DNA of 64,000 nucleotides, from contig CP104100.1 of assembly GCA_025163595.1 (NCBI GenBank), forward strand, positions 2,108,001 through 2,172,000, written 5' to 3'. The position numbers were made by a program, and so were the translations under genes. Positions 28,254 to 36,762 of this stretch are shown in pieces. Numbering within the stretch: the first letter of the stretch is position 1; every line of letters starts with the position of its first letter. This DNA is from Phaeobacter sp. G2 (GTDB lineage: Bacteria > Pseudomonadota > Alphaproteobacteria > Rhodobacterales > Rhodobacteraceae). The notes below the pieces were generated by a model. That model was given only the letters and a program-made list of their open reading frames with translations. It did not search any database and was not told the DNA's origin.

Positions 28254-28381
28254 CCATCATCTCCCTTGCGCGCAACCTATGCACTTGAATTGAACAGTGC
28301 AACCACCCAGCGACGTGTGGGCTTGCTCTTTGTTTCGGGCGGGGCCACAAATAGGTTCTAGTCAAGACAGGAAACAGCCAG

Positions 28382-28804
28382 ATGGCAGACAAGACCCAAC
28401 TCGCCCGCCAGTTTATTCAGGCTATTCCCCATGCCAAGGAACTGGGGTTGGTGCTGGAAGATATCGGCGATGGAGTTGCCCGTATTTCCATGCCTTACGA
28501 TACAAAGCTCGTCGGGGATCCGCAAAGCGGTGTGGTGGCGGGGGGCGCGGTTTCCGCCATGATGGATACCTGTTGTGGCGCGGCGGTGATGTGCCACCCT
28601 GACGCCCCTGGTGGCACCGCGACAATTGATCTGCGCATCGATTACATGCGTGCGGCCACCCCCGGCCAGACCATCACCACCCGCGCCACCTGTCACCACA
28701 TCACCCGCAACGTAGCCTTTGTGCGGGCGGTGGCGGTTGACGATGATACCGACCGGCCAGTGGCCACAGCCTCTGGTGCCTTTACAGTGGAGAATGGATT
28801 TTGA
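28382..28804 (+). CDS. PaaI-family hotdog thioesterase (first of pair)
   Basis: A 140-residue single hotdog-fold enzyme hydrolysing acyl- or aryl-CoA thioesters. The helix with GGAVSAMMDTCCGAAVM (about residues 57-73, catalytic-type Asp in MMD) and the strand TIDLRIDYMRAATPGQ are typical of PaaI/YdiI proteins. It is probably translationally coupled to the second thioesterase, whose TTG overlaps its stop. Both follow the acyl-CoA catabolism cluster and may recycle CoA from dead-end thioesters; the substrates are unknown. Confidence 0.88.
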   Translation: MADKTQLARQFIQAIPHAKELGLVLEDIGDGVARISMPYDTKLVGDPQSGVVAGGAVSAMMDTCCGAAVMCHPDAPGGTATIDLRIDYMRAATPGQTITTRATCHHITRNVAFVRAVAVDDDTDRPVATASGAFTVENGF

Positions 28805-29316
28805 GCCGTCCCCGTCCAGAACATGTCCAGGTGGTGAAACAGCGCCGCGATGCGGCTTTGAATGCACTCCTCGATTCGGTGCCCTATATTCAGTTTCTGA
28901 ATGTTACCTTTGATCGCCGCGGCGATGAGCTGACCGCACAGCTGAATTTCAACGAAAAACATATCGGCAATCCCTTTCTGCCCGCCATCCACGGTGGGGT
29001 CACAGCGGCCTTTCTGGAGATCACCGCGATGATCTCGCTGAACTGGTCGCATCTGTGGGAACGTATTGAGAGCGGCGCGCTGGATCCTGAGGATATGGCT
29101 AAGGGCCATGTGCCGCGCCAACCCAAGACAATCGACTTTACCGTTGATTACCTGCGCTCGGGCCTGCCGCGCGATGCCTATGCCCGCGCCACCATCAGCC
29201 GCGCCGGGCGGCGCTATGCTTCGGTCCACGTCGAGGCCTGGCAGGATCACAAGGATAAGCTCTTTGCCCAGGGCACGGGCCATTTCCTGATGCCGCAGGA
29301 TGACGGCAAAAGCTGA
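28801..29316 (+). CDS. PaaI-family hotdog thioesterase (second of pair)
   Basis: A 171-residue hotdog-fold protein starting at a TTG that overlaps the preceding stop (TTGA); no ATG gives a complete N-terminus. The core helix reads FLPAIHGGVTAAFLEITAM (about 60-78) and the strand TIDFTVDYLRSGLPRDAY follows. An N-terminal helical extension of about 25 residues precedes the fold. It is paralogous to the preceding gene, suggesting a heteromeric or two-substrate thioesterase unit. Confidence 0.86.
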   Translation: MSRPRPEHVQVVKQRRDAALNALLDSVPYIQFLNVTFDRRGDELTAQLNFNEKHIGNPFLPAIHGGVTAAFLEITAMISLNWSHLWERIESGALDPEDMAKGHVPRQPKTIDFTVDYLRSGLPRDAYARATISRAGRRYASVHVEAWQDHKDKLFAQGTGHFLMPQDDGKS

Positions 29317-29384
29317 GCAAGACTGATCACTGGTCCCTGGGTATTACACAGCGGCCAGTGGTGAAACAGAAAGAGACGCCGCCC

Positions 29385-30704
29385 ATGGCCAAGTCGCAGG
29401 CTGACATCACCCATTCAAGGGTGCTCAAGATTGCCGTGCCCATTGTGCTGTCCAATGCGACAGTGCCAATTTTGGGCGCGGTGGATACCGGCGTGGTGGG
29501 GCAGATGGGCACCGCCGCGCCGATTGGGGCCGTGGGCATCGGCGCAGTGATTCTGGCGACGCTCTATTTCATCTTTGGCTTCCTGCGCATGGGCACCACA
29601 GGCTTGGTGGCGCAGGCGCGCGGCGCCGGGGATGTGGCCGAAACGGGTGCGCTGTTGATGCGGGGCGTGCTGTTGGCCGCAGCCGCAGGGCTGAGCTTTA
29701 TCCTGTTGCAAAAGCTGCTGTTCTGGGGCGCCTTTGTTTTGGCGCCCACCAGCCCCGAGGTCGAAGGGCTGGCCCGCGACTATCTGCAGATCCGCATCTG
29801 GGGCGCCCCTGCCACCATCGCGCTGTATGCGGCGACCGGCTGGTTGATCGCGGTTGAAAACACCCGCGGCGTTTTTGTGCTGCAGATCTGGATGAATGGG
29901 CTCAATATCATTCTGGATCTGTGGTTTGTGCTGGGGCTGGGCTGGGGCGTTGAAGGCGTTGCCATTGCCACCTTGATTGCGGAATGGACCGGGGTGTTGT
30001 TGGGGCTTTGGCTGTGCCGCGCCGCCTTTAAGGGCAGGCAGTGGTGCGACTGGCCCCGGGTGTTTGACCCGGCCCGTATCCGCCGCATGGCGCAGGTGAA
30101 TGGCGATATAATGGTACGCTCGGTGCTGCTGACCGGGTCGTTTACCACCTTTCTGTTTGTTGGCGCCAAATTTGGGGATGTCACCCTGGCGGCCAATCAG
30201 GTGTTGCTGCAATTTGTTGAGATCACCGCCTTTGCGCTGGATGGCTTTGCCTTTTCCGCCGAGGCCCTGGTGGGGGGCGCAATCGGTGCAAAACACCGGG
30301 GCAACCTGCGCCGAGCGGCCTGGATATCTTCGCAATGGGGGATGGGCTGCGCGGTGCTGTTGGCAGTGGGTTTTGCCCTGGGTGGGCCCTATCTGATTGA
30401 CCTGATGGCAAAGGCGCCCGAGGTCAGGGTCGAGGCGCGCAGCTATCTGATCTGGGCGGCGCTGCTGCCGATCATATCGGTGGCCAGCTATATGTATGAT
30501 GGCATTTATATCGGTGCCACCTGGACCGGCGATATGCGCCGCGCCATGGTGCAATCGGTGGCGATCTATGTGCTGGTGTTGTTTGCCCTGGTGCCGCTTT
30601 TTGGCAATCACGGGCTTTGGGCGGCGCTGGTTGTGCTTAATCTGGCCCGCGCCGTGACCCTGGGGCTGCGCTACCCCCGACTGGAAGCCGGGGTCGCAGC
30701 CTAG
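29385..30704 (+). CDS. MATE-family efflux transporter
   Basis: A 439-residue exporter with about twelve membrane helices in two bundles. The N-terminal ALVLSNATVPILGAVDTGVVGQMG-like region is read here as SNATVPILGAVDTGVVGQMG, typical of MATE helix 1-2; the second half repeats it with GFAFSAEALVGGAIGAKH. It couples cation entry to drug or metabolite efflux; specificity is unknown. I prefer ATG 29385 with AAAGAGACG upstream; an in-frame GTG at 29358 would add nine residues. It stands alone, ending two bases before the convergent arsC. Confidence 0.9.
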   Translation: MAKSQADITHSRVLKIAVPIVLSNATVPILGAVDTGVVGQMGTAAPIGAVGIGAVILATLYFIFGFLRMGTTGLVAQARGAGDVAETGALLMRGVLLAAAAGLSFILLQKLLFWGAFVLAPTSPEVEGLARDYLQIRIWGAPATIALYAATGWLIAVENTRGVFVLQIWMNGLNIILDLWFVLGLGWGVEGVAIATLIAEWTGVLLGLWLCRAAFKGRQWCDWPRVFDPARIRRMAQVNGDIMVRSVLLTGSFTTFLFVGAKFGDVTLAANQVLLQFVEITAFALDGFAFSAEALVGGAIGAKHRGNLRRAAWISSQWGMGCAVLLAVGFALGGPYLIDLMAKAPEVRVEARSYLIWAALLPIISVASYMYDGIYIGATWTGDMRRAMVQSVAIYVLVLFALVPLFGNHGLWAALVVLNLARAVTLGLRYPRLEAGVAA

Positions 30705-30705
30705 A

Positions 30706-31047
30706 TCAGATCAGCGCCTCAAGCGCTTCGGTCGGGCGGCCAATTACGGCTTTGTCAGCTTTTATCGCAATCGGGCGCTCAATCAGGATGGGATGGGTCC
30801 CCATGGCGGCCAGCAACTCGGCCTCGGGGCTGTCCTTGTGCAGGCCCAGCTCCTTGAAGAGTTTTTCGCCTGTGCGCATCATCTTGAGGGCCGGTAGGCC
30901 CAAGGCAGCCTGCACCGCCTGCAGCTCTTCCAGCGTCGGGCCATCTTGCAGATAAAGCCGCAGCTCGGGCGCGATGCCGTTTTCCTCAAACAGCGCTAGC
31001 CCGGCGCGGGATTTTGAACAGCGTGGATTGTGCCAATAGGTGATCAT
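30706..31047 (-). CDS. arsC: Glutaredoxin-type arsenate reductase (ArsC family)
   Basis: A 113-residue thioredoxin-fold reductase with the catalytic cysteine in [12 protein letters not shown] (C10) and the [10 protein letters not shown]-terminus characteristic of ArsC-like proteins. Typical length. It reduces arsenate with glutathione/glutaredoxin, though many chromosomal members have uncertain substrates. The ATG overlaps the pyrD stop by ATGA, so it is expressed with pyrimidine synthesis rather than an ars operon. No ArsR or ArsB neighbour is present, which argues for a housekeeping thiol role. Confidence 0.88.
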   Translation of the reverse strand: MITYWHNPRCSKSRAGLALFEENGIAPELRLYLQDGPTLEELQAVQAALGLPALKMMRTGEKLFKELGLHKDSPEAELLAAMGTHPILIERPIAIKADKAVIGRPTEALEALI

Positions 31048-32102
31048 AGCCAGTCTCCGCGTTTGGAGCCCACAGCAGCCGCAACCGAAGCGAACCCATC
31101 ACGGGCCAGCAACCTGTCCAGCCCCTGGGCAATTTCAGCGCCCAACGACAAACCACCATAGACCATGGCAGTATAAAGCTGCACCGCCGAGGCCCCGGCG
31201 CAGATCTTGGCATAGGCCTGCTGGGCATCGGAAATGCCGCCGACGCCAATCAGCGGCAGCTTGCCATCCAGCAGCTCAGACAGTTGCGCCAGAACCCGGG
31301 TGGATTTCTCAAACAGGGGCGCGCCGGACAGCCCGCCAGCCTGATCGCGGTGGCCACTTTGCAACCCTTCGCGCGACAGTGTGGTATTGGTGGCAATCAC
31401 CCCATCGATACCTGTTTCAACCGCAACTGCGGCAATATCTTCGATGCCGGCGCGATCCAGATCCGGGGCGATTTTCAGGAAAACCGGCACCCGGCGCTCC
31501 AGGCTGTCACGGGTTTCAATGACACCGTGCAACAGTGCCGACAGCGCCGCCTTGCCCTGAAGATCGCGCAGTTTTTCGGTATTTGGAGACGACACATTGA
31601 CGGTGGCAAAATCCAGATGCGCGCCACAATGGGCCAGCACCCGGGCAAAATCGGCAGCGCGATCTTCGCTGTCCTTATTGGCGCCGAGGTTCAACCCGAT
31701 CACGGCCTGTTGCGGGCGTTTGGCCAGACGGGAGGCAATCACCTCCATGCCCTCATTGTTAAAGCCAAAGCGGTTGATCGCGGCGCGGTCTTCGGTCAGG
31801 CGAAACAGGCGCGGCTTGGGGTTGCCGGGCTGCGGGTGTGGGGTGGCGGCGCCCACCTCGATAAAGCCAAACCCGGCCTGCGACAGGGGCGCCAGGGCCT
31901 CGGCATTTTTGTCAAAGCCAGCCGCCAGACCTACCGGGTTGGGCAGGGCGATGCCGGCGATCTTGCATGTCAGGCGCGGCGAGGTCACCGGGCCGGGAGC
32001 CGGGGCCAATCCGGCGGTGAGCGCCTTGATCGATAGCCCATGGGCCAGCTCTGGATCTACTTGGTGCAGGGCTTTCAGCGCCAGTTTTTCGGTCAGTTTC
32101 AT
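31044..32102 (-). CDS. pyrD: Quinone-dependent dihydroorotate dehydrogenase
   Basis: Oxidises dihydroorotate to orotate in de novo pyrimidine synthesis, passing electrons to ubiquinone at the inner membrane. The 352-residue class 2 enzyme has an N-terminal membrane-associating helix (about 1-40), [18 protein letters not shown] and the catalytic-serine loop [16 protein letters not shown], plus the FMN-phosphate site GVGGI at about residue 290. It overlaps the preceding fusion gene as ATGA and arsC likewise, forming a three-gene unit. Confidence 0.95.
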   Translation of the reverse strand: MKLTEKLALKALHQVDPELAHGLSIKALTAGLAPAPGPVTSPRLTCKIAGIALPNPVGLAAGFDKNAEALAPLSQAGFGFIEVGAATPHPQPGNPKPRLFRLTEDRAAINRFGFNNEGMEVIASRLAKRPQQAVIGLNLGANKDSEDRAADFARVLAHCGAHLDFATVNVSSPNTEKLRDLQGKAALSALLHGVIETRDSLERRVPVFLKIAPDLDRAGIEDIAAVAVETGIDGVIATNTTLSREGLQSGHRDQAGGLSGAPLFEKSTRVLAQLSELLDGKLPLIGVGGISDAQQAYAKICAGASAVQLYTAMVYGGLSLGAEIAQGLDRLLARDGFASVAAAVGSKRGDWL

Positions 32103-32878
32103 CCAAACGTCGCTCCGCTGTCGCCGGGTTTGGTGCGGATCAGCCGCGAGGTGGCAACAGCCGCCTGCCGGTGCACCACGGCTTTTTGATAGTCAGGATT
32201 GGTGACCATCGCCAAAAAGGCATGGGCATCCGGATAGCGGGCGACAAAAACCGCGTCCCAGGCCTCATCCGCAGGGCCGATCAAGGTGGTTTCAAAGCCA
32301 CCGCGCCAGACAATTTTGCCCCCCAGCCCGGCAAAGATCGGACCGGATTCGGCGCCGTAGTTTTTGTAGGCTTCAGCCCCGCTCAGCCCCGCATTGGCCA
32401 ATGGATGACCTTCGGGATAGGCGGCTTCGGTCTTGAAACGCACCAGATTGAGCATCTCGATGGGGTGGCCGCGCTCCAGCGCTTTGAAGGCTGCAAACTG
32501 CGCGGGGGGTGGATCGACATAGGCGCTGATGCCATCTCCTCTGGTCATCTCCTCGGGGAATTGATGCACGCCCTGGAGCAGCGGCAGCGGCTTGGCCCAA
32601 AGCACCTCTGACAGCAGCATCTTGCGATAGAGATGCGGGAACTCGGCCCCCCCGCGGGAGACCTCCCATTTCAGCGCTTCGCCCAGGGCGTCACTGTCCA
32701 GCGCCAATAGCCACAAGCCGTCCACATTGGCAAAATGCTTGGCTGCGGTCTCGGCGGCCTGCGCGGCGGTGGAGAAATGAATGAACCCGTCGTTCAGGTC
32801 GATGGGGGCGCCAAGGGTGTCGCCTTGGGCCTGGAGGGCCGACCATTCGTCGGCGCGAAAGATTTTATAGATCAGCAT
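32099..32878 (-). CDS. DUF952-DUF1330 fusion protein
   Basis: A 259-residue two-domain protein. Residues about 1-108 are DUF952, beginning [12 protein letters not shown] with [18 protein letters not shown]; residues about 145-250 are DUF1330, a ferredoxin-like fold with [16 protein letters not shown] and [22 protein letters not shown] sequence (here [16 protein letters not shown]). Both families are small enzymes or binding proteins of unknown role usually found separately. The ATG at 32878 matches the DUF952 start. It is translationally coupled to pyrD. The long frame continuing upstream is antisense to the 5'-nucleotidase and is not part of the gene. Confidence 0.82.
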   Translation of the reverse strand: MLIYKIFRADEWSALQAQGDTLGAPIDLNDGFIHFSTAAQAAETAAKHFANVDGLWLLALDSDALGEALKWEVSRGGAEFPHLYRKMLLSEVLWAKPLPLLQGVHQFPEEMTRGDGISAYVDPPPAQFAAFKALERGHPIEMLNLVRFKTEAAYPEGHPLANAGLSGAEAYKNYGAESGPIFAGLGGKIVWRGGFETTLIGPADEAWDAVFVARYPDAHAFLAMVTNPDYQKAVVHRQAAVATSRLIRTKPGDSGATFG

Positions 32879-33103
32879 ATGGGTCTGATGCCCCGTTGCC
32901 GCGTTGGAATCAAGCCCGAAGCAGCGCAAGGTGATCGCCATTCCCAGCCCTGGCAGGCACAGGGCGCGTGGCGTTTTGCAAAAATTGCGCACCAGCGACT
33001 GCGGTTTCCCTATGGAAACCCGGCAGAGTTGTTTTTCCCCTTTGACTGGCATCCGCTTTGGTCGCACCATTGCGGGCAAAGAAAAGGCAAAATGGGAGTG
33101 ATT

Positions 33104-34684
33104 ATGATGTTTACGCGTTTCCTGACCTCGGTCGCGGCATTGGGGCTGACGGCTGGCATGGCGGCGGCTGATTTCAAGCTGACGATCCTGCACACCAATG
33201 ATTTCCACGCGCGGTTTGAACCGATCAGCAAATATGACAGCGGCTGCCGTGATGGTGACAATGCCGAGGGCAAATGCTTTGGCGGCTCCGCCCGTTTGGT
33301 GACAGCGCTGGCCGAGGCGCGGGCGCGGGCCGAAAACTCCATTCTGGTGGATGGTGGCGACCAGTTTCAGGGCTCGCTGTTTTATACTTACTACAAGGGC
33401 AAAGTCGCGGCTGAGATGATGAACAAGCTCGGCTATGATGGCATGACCGTTGGCAACCACGAATTTGACGATGGCCCCGAGGTGCTGCGTGGGTTCATGG
33501 ATGCGGTGGGCTTCCCGGTTTTGATGTCCAATGCCGATGTCTCGGGGGAGCCGCATCTGGCGGAGGTGCTGCAAAAATCCACGGTGATTGAGCGCGGTGG
33601 CGAACGGATTGGCCTTATTGGCCTTACCCCCGAAGACACCCATGATCTGGCCAGCCCCGGCAAAAACATCTCCTTTTCTGATCCGGTGGCCGCCGTGCAA
33701 GGCGAGGTGGACCGGCTGACCGAGATGGGCGTCAACAAGATCGTGGTGCTTAGCCATTCGGGCTACAAGGTCGACAAACGGGTGGCGGCAGAAACCACCG
33801 GCGTGGATGTGATCGTAGGGGGCCATTCCAACACCTACCTGTCGAATGTTTCGGACAAGGCGGCTGGTCCATACCCCACCATGATCAATGATGTGGCCAT
33901 CGTGCAGGCCTATGCCTATGGCAAATTCCTCGGTGAGCTGAATGTCACTTTTGATGATGCGGGCACTGTGACCATGGCCGCTGGTGAGCCGCTGATCATG
34001 GATGGTTCTGTGGCAGAGGACAGCGACACGGTTGCGCGTATCGCGGAGCTGGCGCAGCCGCTGGATGAGATCCGCAACAAGGTGGTGGCCGAGGCCGCAA
34101 GCGCCGTCGAGGGCGATCGCACGGTCTGCCGTATTCAGGAATGTGAGATGGGCAATCTGATTGCCGATGCCATGTTGGCGCGGGTCAAGGACCAGGGGGT
34201 GAGCATTGCCATCGCCAATTCCGGCGGCATTCGCGCCAGTCTTGAACCCGGTGCGGTCACCATGGGCGAGGTGTTGACGGTGCTGCCGTTCCAGAACACC
34301 CTGTCCACCTTTGAAATCTCTGGCGAAGGCCTGGTAGCGGCGCTGGAAAACGGCGTGAGCCAGGTAGAAGAGGTCAAGGGGCGTTTCCCGCAGGTGGCGG
34401 GTCTGAAATTCACCTGGGATGGCACCGTGGCCGCCAACGAAGGCCGGGTGCAACAGGTTCTGGTGCAGGGGGCTGACGGCTTTGCGCCGATCGACCCGGC
34501 CAAGACCTATCTGGTTGTGACCAACAACTACGTGCGCAATGGCGGTGACGGCTACAAGATCTTCGCCGGCGACGACAAAAACGCCTATGATTATGGTCCG
34601 GATCTGGCCGATGTCCTGGCGGAATATCTGGCGGCGCAGGGGCCTTATCAGGCCTATACTGATGGGCGGATTACCCAGAAATAG
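33104..34684 (+). CDS. Periplasmic 5'-nucleotidase/metallophosphoesterase
   Basis: A 526-residue exported enzyme (signal MMFTRFLTSVAALGLTAGMA) hydrolysing 5'-nucleotides to nucleoside and phosphate. The metallophosphatase N-domain has ILHTNDFHARFEP (about residues 27-39), VDGGDQFQG and VGNHEFDDG with all metal ligands; the C-domain (about 330-520) carries NSGGIRASL and the substrate-binding NNYVRNGGDGYKIF. The ATG at 33104 follows GGGAG. It is divergent from the DUF952-DUF1330 gene and ends at a good terminator; it probably scavenges phosphate and nucleosides. Confidence 0.93.
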   Translation: MMFTRFLTSVAALGLTAGMAAADFKLTILHTNDFHARFEPISKYDSGCRDGDNAEGKCFGGSARLVTALAEARARAENSILVDGGDQFQGSLFYTYYKGKVAAEMMNKLGYDGMTVGNHEFDDGPEVLRGFMDAVGFPVLMSNADVSGEPHLAEVLQKSTVIERGGERIGLIGLTPEDTHDLASPGKNISFSDPVAAVQGEVDRLTEMGVNKIVVLSHSGYKVDKRVAAETTGVDVIVGGHSNTYLSNVSDKAAGPYPTMINDVAIVQAYAYGKFLGELNVTFDDAGTVTMAAGEPLIMDGSVAEDSDTVARIAELAQPLDEIRNKVVAEAASAVEGDRTVCRIQECEMGNLIADAMLARVKDQGVSIAIANSGGIRASLEPGAVTMGEVLTVLPFQNTLSTFEISGEGLVAALENGVSQVEEVKGRFPQVAGLKFTWDGTVAANEGRVQQVLVQGADGFAPIDPAKTYLVVTNNYVRNGGDGYKIFAGDDKNAYDYGPDLADVLAEYLAAQGPYQAYTDGRITQK

Positions 34685-34702
34685 TGTTTCGCGCGCGAAA
34701 CA
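34685..34702. repeat. 18-bp perfect palindrome after the 5'-nucleotidase stop
   Basis: TGTTTCGCGCGCGAAACA is fully self-complementary and begins directly after the stop codon, just before the terminator. A DNA-binding site or a stem in the 3' end is possible. Confidence 0.5.
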
Positions 34703-34718
34703 GGTGACTGAAACCTTT

Positions 34719-34747
34719 AAGCCCCGCCCGCAGTGGTGGGGCTTTTT
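34719..34747 (+). terminator. Rho-independent terminator of the 5'-nucleotidase gene
   Basis: AAGCCCCGCC (34719-34728) pairs with GGTGGGGCTT (34735-34744) with one G-U pair, followed by TTT and then CTTG. Confidence 0.85.
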
Positions 34748-34841
34748 CTTGCGATGCTTGCTCCCCGCAACTGGGTCTTAGGCGGCGGCACCCCAAGCCA
34801 TCTGGCTGGCGGTTGCGCGCCAAAACCGCTAGACTACCTGC

Positions 34842-35585
34842 ATGTGTGGACGCTTTGCCCTGACCCTGCCAAATGACGCCATGGCGCGGCTGTTTGCGGC
34901 CAGCCCGGCCAATGATCTGCCCGCGCTGCCCAATTACAATATCTGCCCCACCAATCCGGTGCATGTGATCCAGGCGCAGGGCGACGGGCGCCAGCTGGTT
35001 GCGATGCGCTGGGGTTTCTTGCCGCAGTGGTACCAAAGTGAACTCGCCGGGCCGTTGTTGATCAATGCCCGCGCCGAAACACTGGCGCAAAAGCCCGCCT
35101 TTGCCGAGGCCTGTCGCACGCGCCGCTGCCTGATCCCGGCAACCGGGTTTTATGAATGGGTCAAGGATGGCGACGGCAAACGTCTGCCCTGGTATATTCA
35201 GGCTTCGGACGGGACACCGCTGGCCTTTGCCGGCATCTGGCAAAGCTGGTGCCAGCAAGATCCGCAGAAAACCTGCGCCATTGTGACCACCGCAGCCAAT
35301 CAGACGATTTCTGCGATCCACCACCGGATGCCCTTGGTGCTGGAACCGCAGCACTGGCCGCTGTGGCTGGGGGAGGCAGGCAAGGGCGCGGCGGCGCTGA
35401 TGCAGCCAGGGCCCGAAGGCCAGCTGCAGATGCACCGGGTTGCGCCGCAGGTGAACAGCAATCGCGCGGCAGGGCCAGAACTGATCGAGCCGTTTTATGA
35501 GGACGCAGAACAGGAGCCTGCCCAGCCTCAGGATGCTGACTTGCCGGTACAATTGGCCCACGAAACCGAGCCGCGTCTGATCTGA
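34842..35585 (+). CDS. SRAP (SOS response-associated peptidase, HMCES/YedK) protein
   Basis: A 247-residue protein that crosslinks to abasic sites in single-stranded DNA and shields them. The N-terminal MCGRFAL supplies the essential Cys2 after removal of Met1; N-terminal Asn in NYNICPTN, the RCLIPATGFYEW glutamate and the HHRMPLVL histidine are all present. The C-terminal 20 residues are acidic and unrelated. It begins near an inverted repeat GCGGTT/AACCGC (34809-34829) of unknown role; I saw no clear LexA box. It fits with the photolyases as DNA-damage defence. Confidence 0.93.
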   Translation: MCGRFALTLPNDAMARLFAASPANDLPALPNYNICPTNPVHVIQAQGDGRQLVAMRWGFLPQWYQSELAGPLLINARAETLAQKPAFAEACRTRRCLIPATGFYEWVKDGDGKRLPWYIQASDGTPLAFAGIWQSWCQQDPQKTCAIVTTAANQTISAIHHRMPLVLEPQHWPLWLGEAGKGAAALMQPGPEGQLQMHRVAPQVNSNRAAGPELIEPFYEDAEQEPAQPQDADLPVQLAHETEPRLI

Positions 35586-35694
35586 ACCCTTGATTTGTCG
35601 CCTGGCCTCAGTCGGGGCTCCCTCGGGGCGCTGCTGCGCTCAGGCAGGCGAGATCTTTCTTTTATTCAGCGCGGCTGCGGGGTAAGCAAACCCT

Positions 35695-36762
35695 ATGCCC
35701 AATCGCTATGAAACCCTGCAAGACCTGATGGCCCACGGCTATGACACAGTCATAGATGTGCGCAGTCCTGCGGAATTTGCTGAGGACCACCTGCCAGGTG
35801 CCATCAACCTGCCGGTGTTGAACAACGAAGAACGGGCCAAAGTCGGCACCATCTACGTGCAGGACAGCCCCTTTAAGGCGCGCAAACTGGGCGCGGCGCT
35901 GGTGTTTCGCAATGCCGCCAACAATATTGAAACCAGCCTCAGCCACCATGAGGGCGGCTGGCGACCCTTGGTCTATTGCTGGCGTGGTGGCCAGCGATCG
36001 GGCAGTTTTTCCTGGATGTTGAGCCAGATTGGCTGGCGGGCTGGCCTGATTGAGGGCGGCTATCAAAGCTATCGGCGGCTGGTGCATTCCTATCTTTATG
36101 ACCAACAGCTGCCGTTTCGCCTGGTGGCCTTGGATGGCTATACCGGCAGCGCCAAAACCGAGCTGTTGCAGCGGGTGCGGGCGCTGGGCGGGCAGGTGAT
36201 TGATCTGGAGGCGCTGGCCAATCATCGCGGCTCGCTGTTGGGGGGGATGGCGCAGCCGCAGCCCTGCCAAAAAGGCTTTGAGAGCGCCTTGGCGCAGGCG
36301 CTGTTGCAGCTGGATCCGGCCCGCCCGGTTCTGGTTGAGGCGGAGTCCAGCAAGGTCGGCGCGCGGATTCTGCCGCCCAGCCTGTGGCGCGCCATGAAAC
36401 AGGCGCCCCGCATCGAGGTGCACGCGCCCGTGGCGGCGCGCTGCCGCTACCTGACCCAGGCCTATGACGATATCCTGTCGGATAAGGACATGCTGCGCGA
36501 AAAGCTGAGCTTTCTGCGCGGTCACCGCGCCAATGCGGTGATTGACCATTGGTTCGACCTGATCGCCACGGGGGATAAAGCGGCGCTGACCCTGGCCTTG
36601 ATGCAGGACCATTATGATCCCTCTTACCAGAAATCCAGCCGCCTCAGCGGCGCTGCGGTGATGGCTGAACTGGAACTGGAACAGATGTCTGAAACGGATC
36701 TGGACCGGGTGGCGCAGCAGATCTGTGATCTGCTGCAGACCCCACAGGACAATCCGCTTTAG
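35695..36762 (+). CDS. mnmH: tRNA 2-selenouridine(34) synthase MnmH
   Basis: Replaces sulfur of 2-thiouridine at the tRNA wobble position with selenium using selenophosphate, or geranylates it. The 355-residue protein has an N-terminal rhodanese domain with catalytic C95 in YCWRGGQRS and a P-loop GYTGSAKTELL at about 148-158 in which the second loop glycine of GSGKT is alanine. It converges with selD; their stop codons overlap by 4 bases. Together they form a self-sufficient selenium-tRNA module. No selenocysteine machinery is seen in this window. Confidence 0.93.
   Translation: MPNRYETLQDLMAHGYDTVIDVRSPAEFAEDHLPGAINLPVLNNEERAKVGTIYVQDSPFKARKLGAALVFRNAANNIETSLSHHEGGWRPLVYCWRGGQRSGSFSWMLSQIGWRAGLIEGGYQSYRRLVHSYLYDQQLPFRLVALDGYTGSAKTELLQRVRALGGQVIDLEALANHRGSLLGGMAQPQPCQKGFESALAQALLQLDPARPVLVEAESSKVGARILPPSLWRAMKQAPRIEVHAPVAARCRYLTQAYDDILSDKDMLREKLSFLRGHRANAVIDHWFDLIATGDKAALTLALMQDHYDPSYQKSSRLSGAAVMAELELEQMSETDLDRVAQQICDLLQTPQDNPL

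Noticed and set aside
32735..33103. N-terminal extension of the 5'-nucleotidase frame
   Set aside because: Antisense to the DUF952 region and promoter; a proper signal peptide with ribosome site begins at 33104.
32879..34453. Upstream part of the long minus-strand frame continuing from DUF952-DUF1330
   Set aside because: It is antisense to the 5'-nucleotidase; DUF952 starts at its normal MLIYKIF at 32878.
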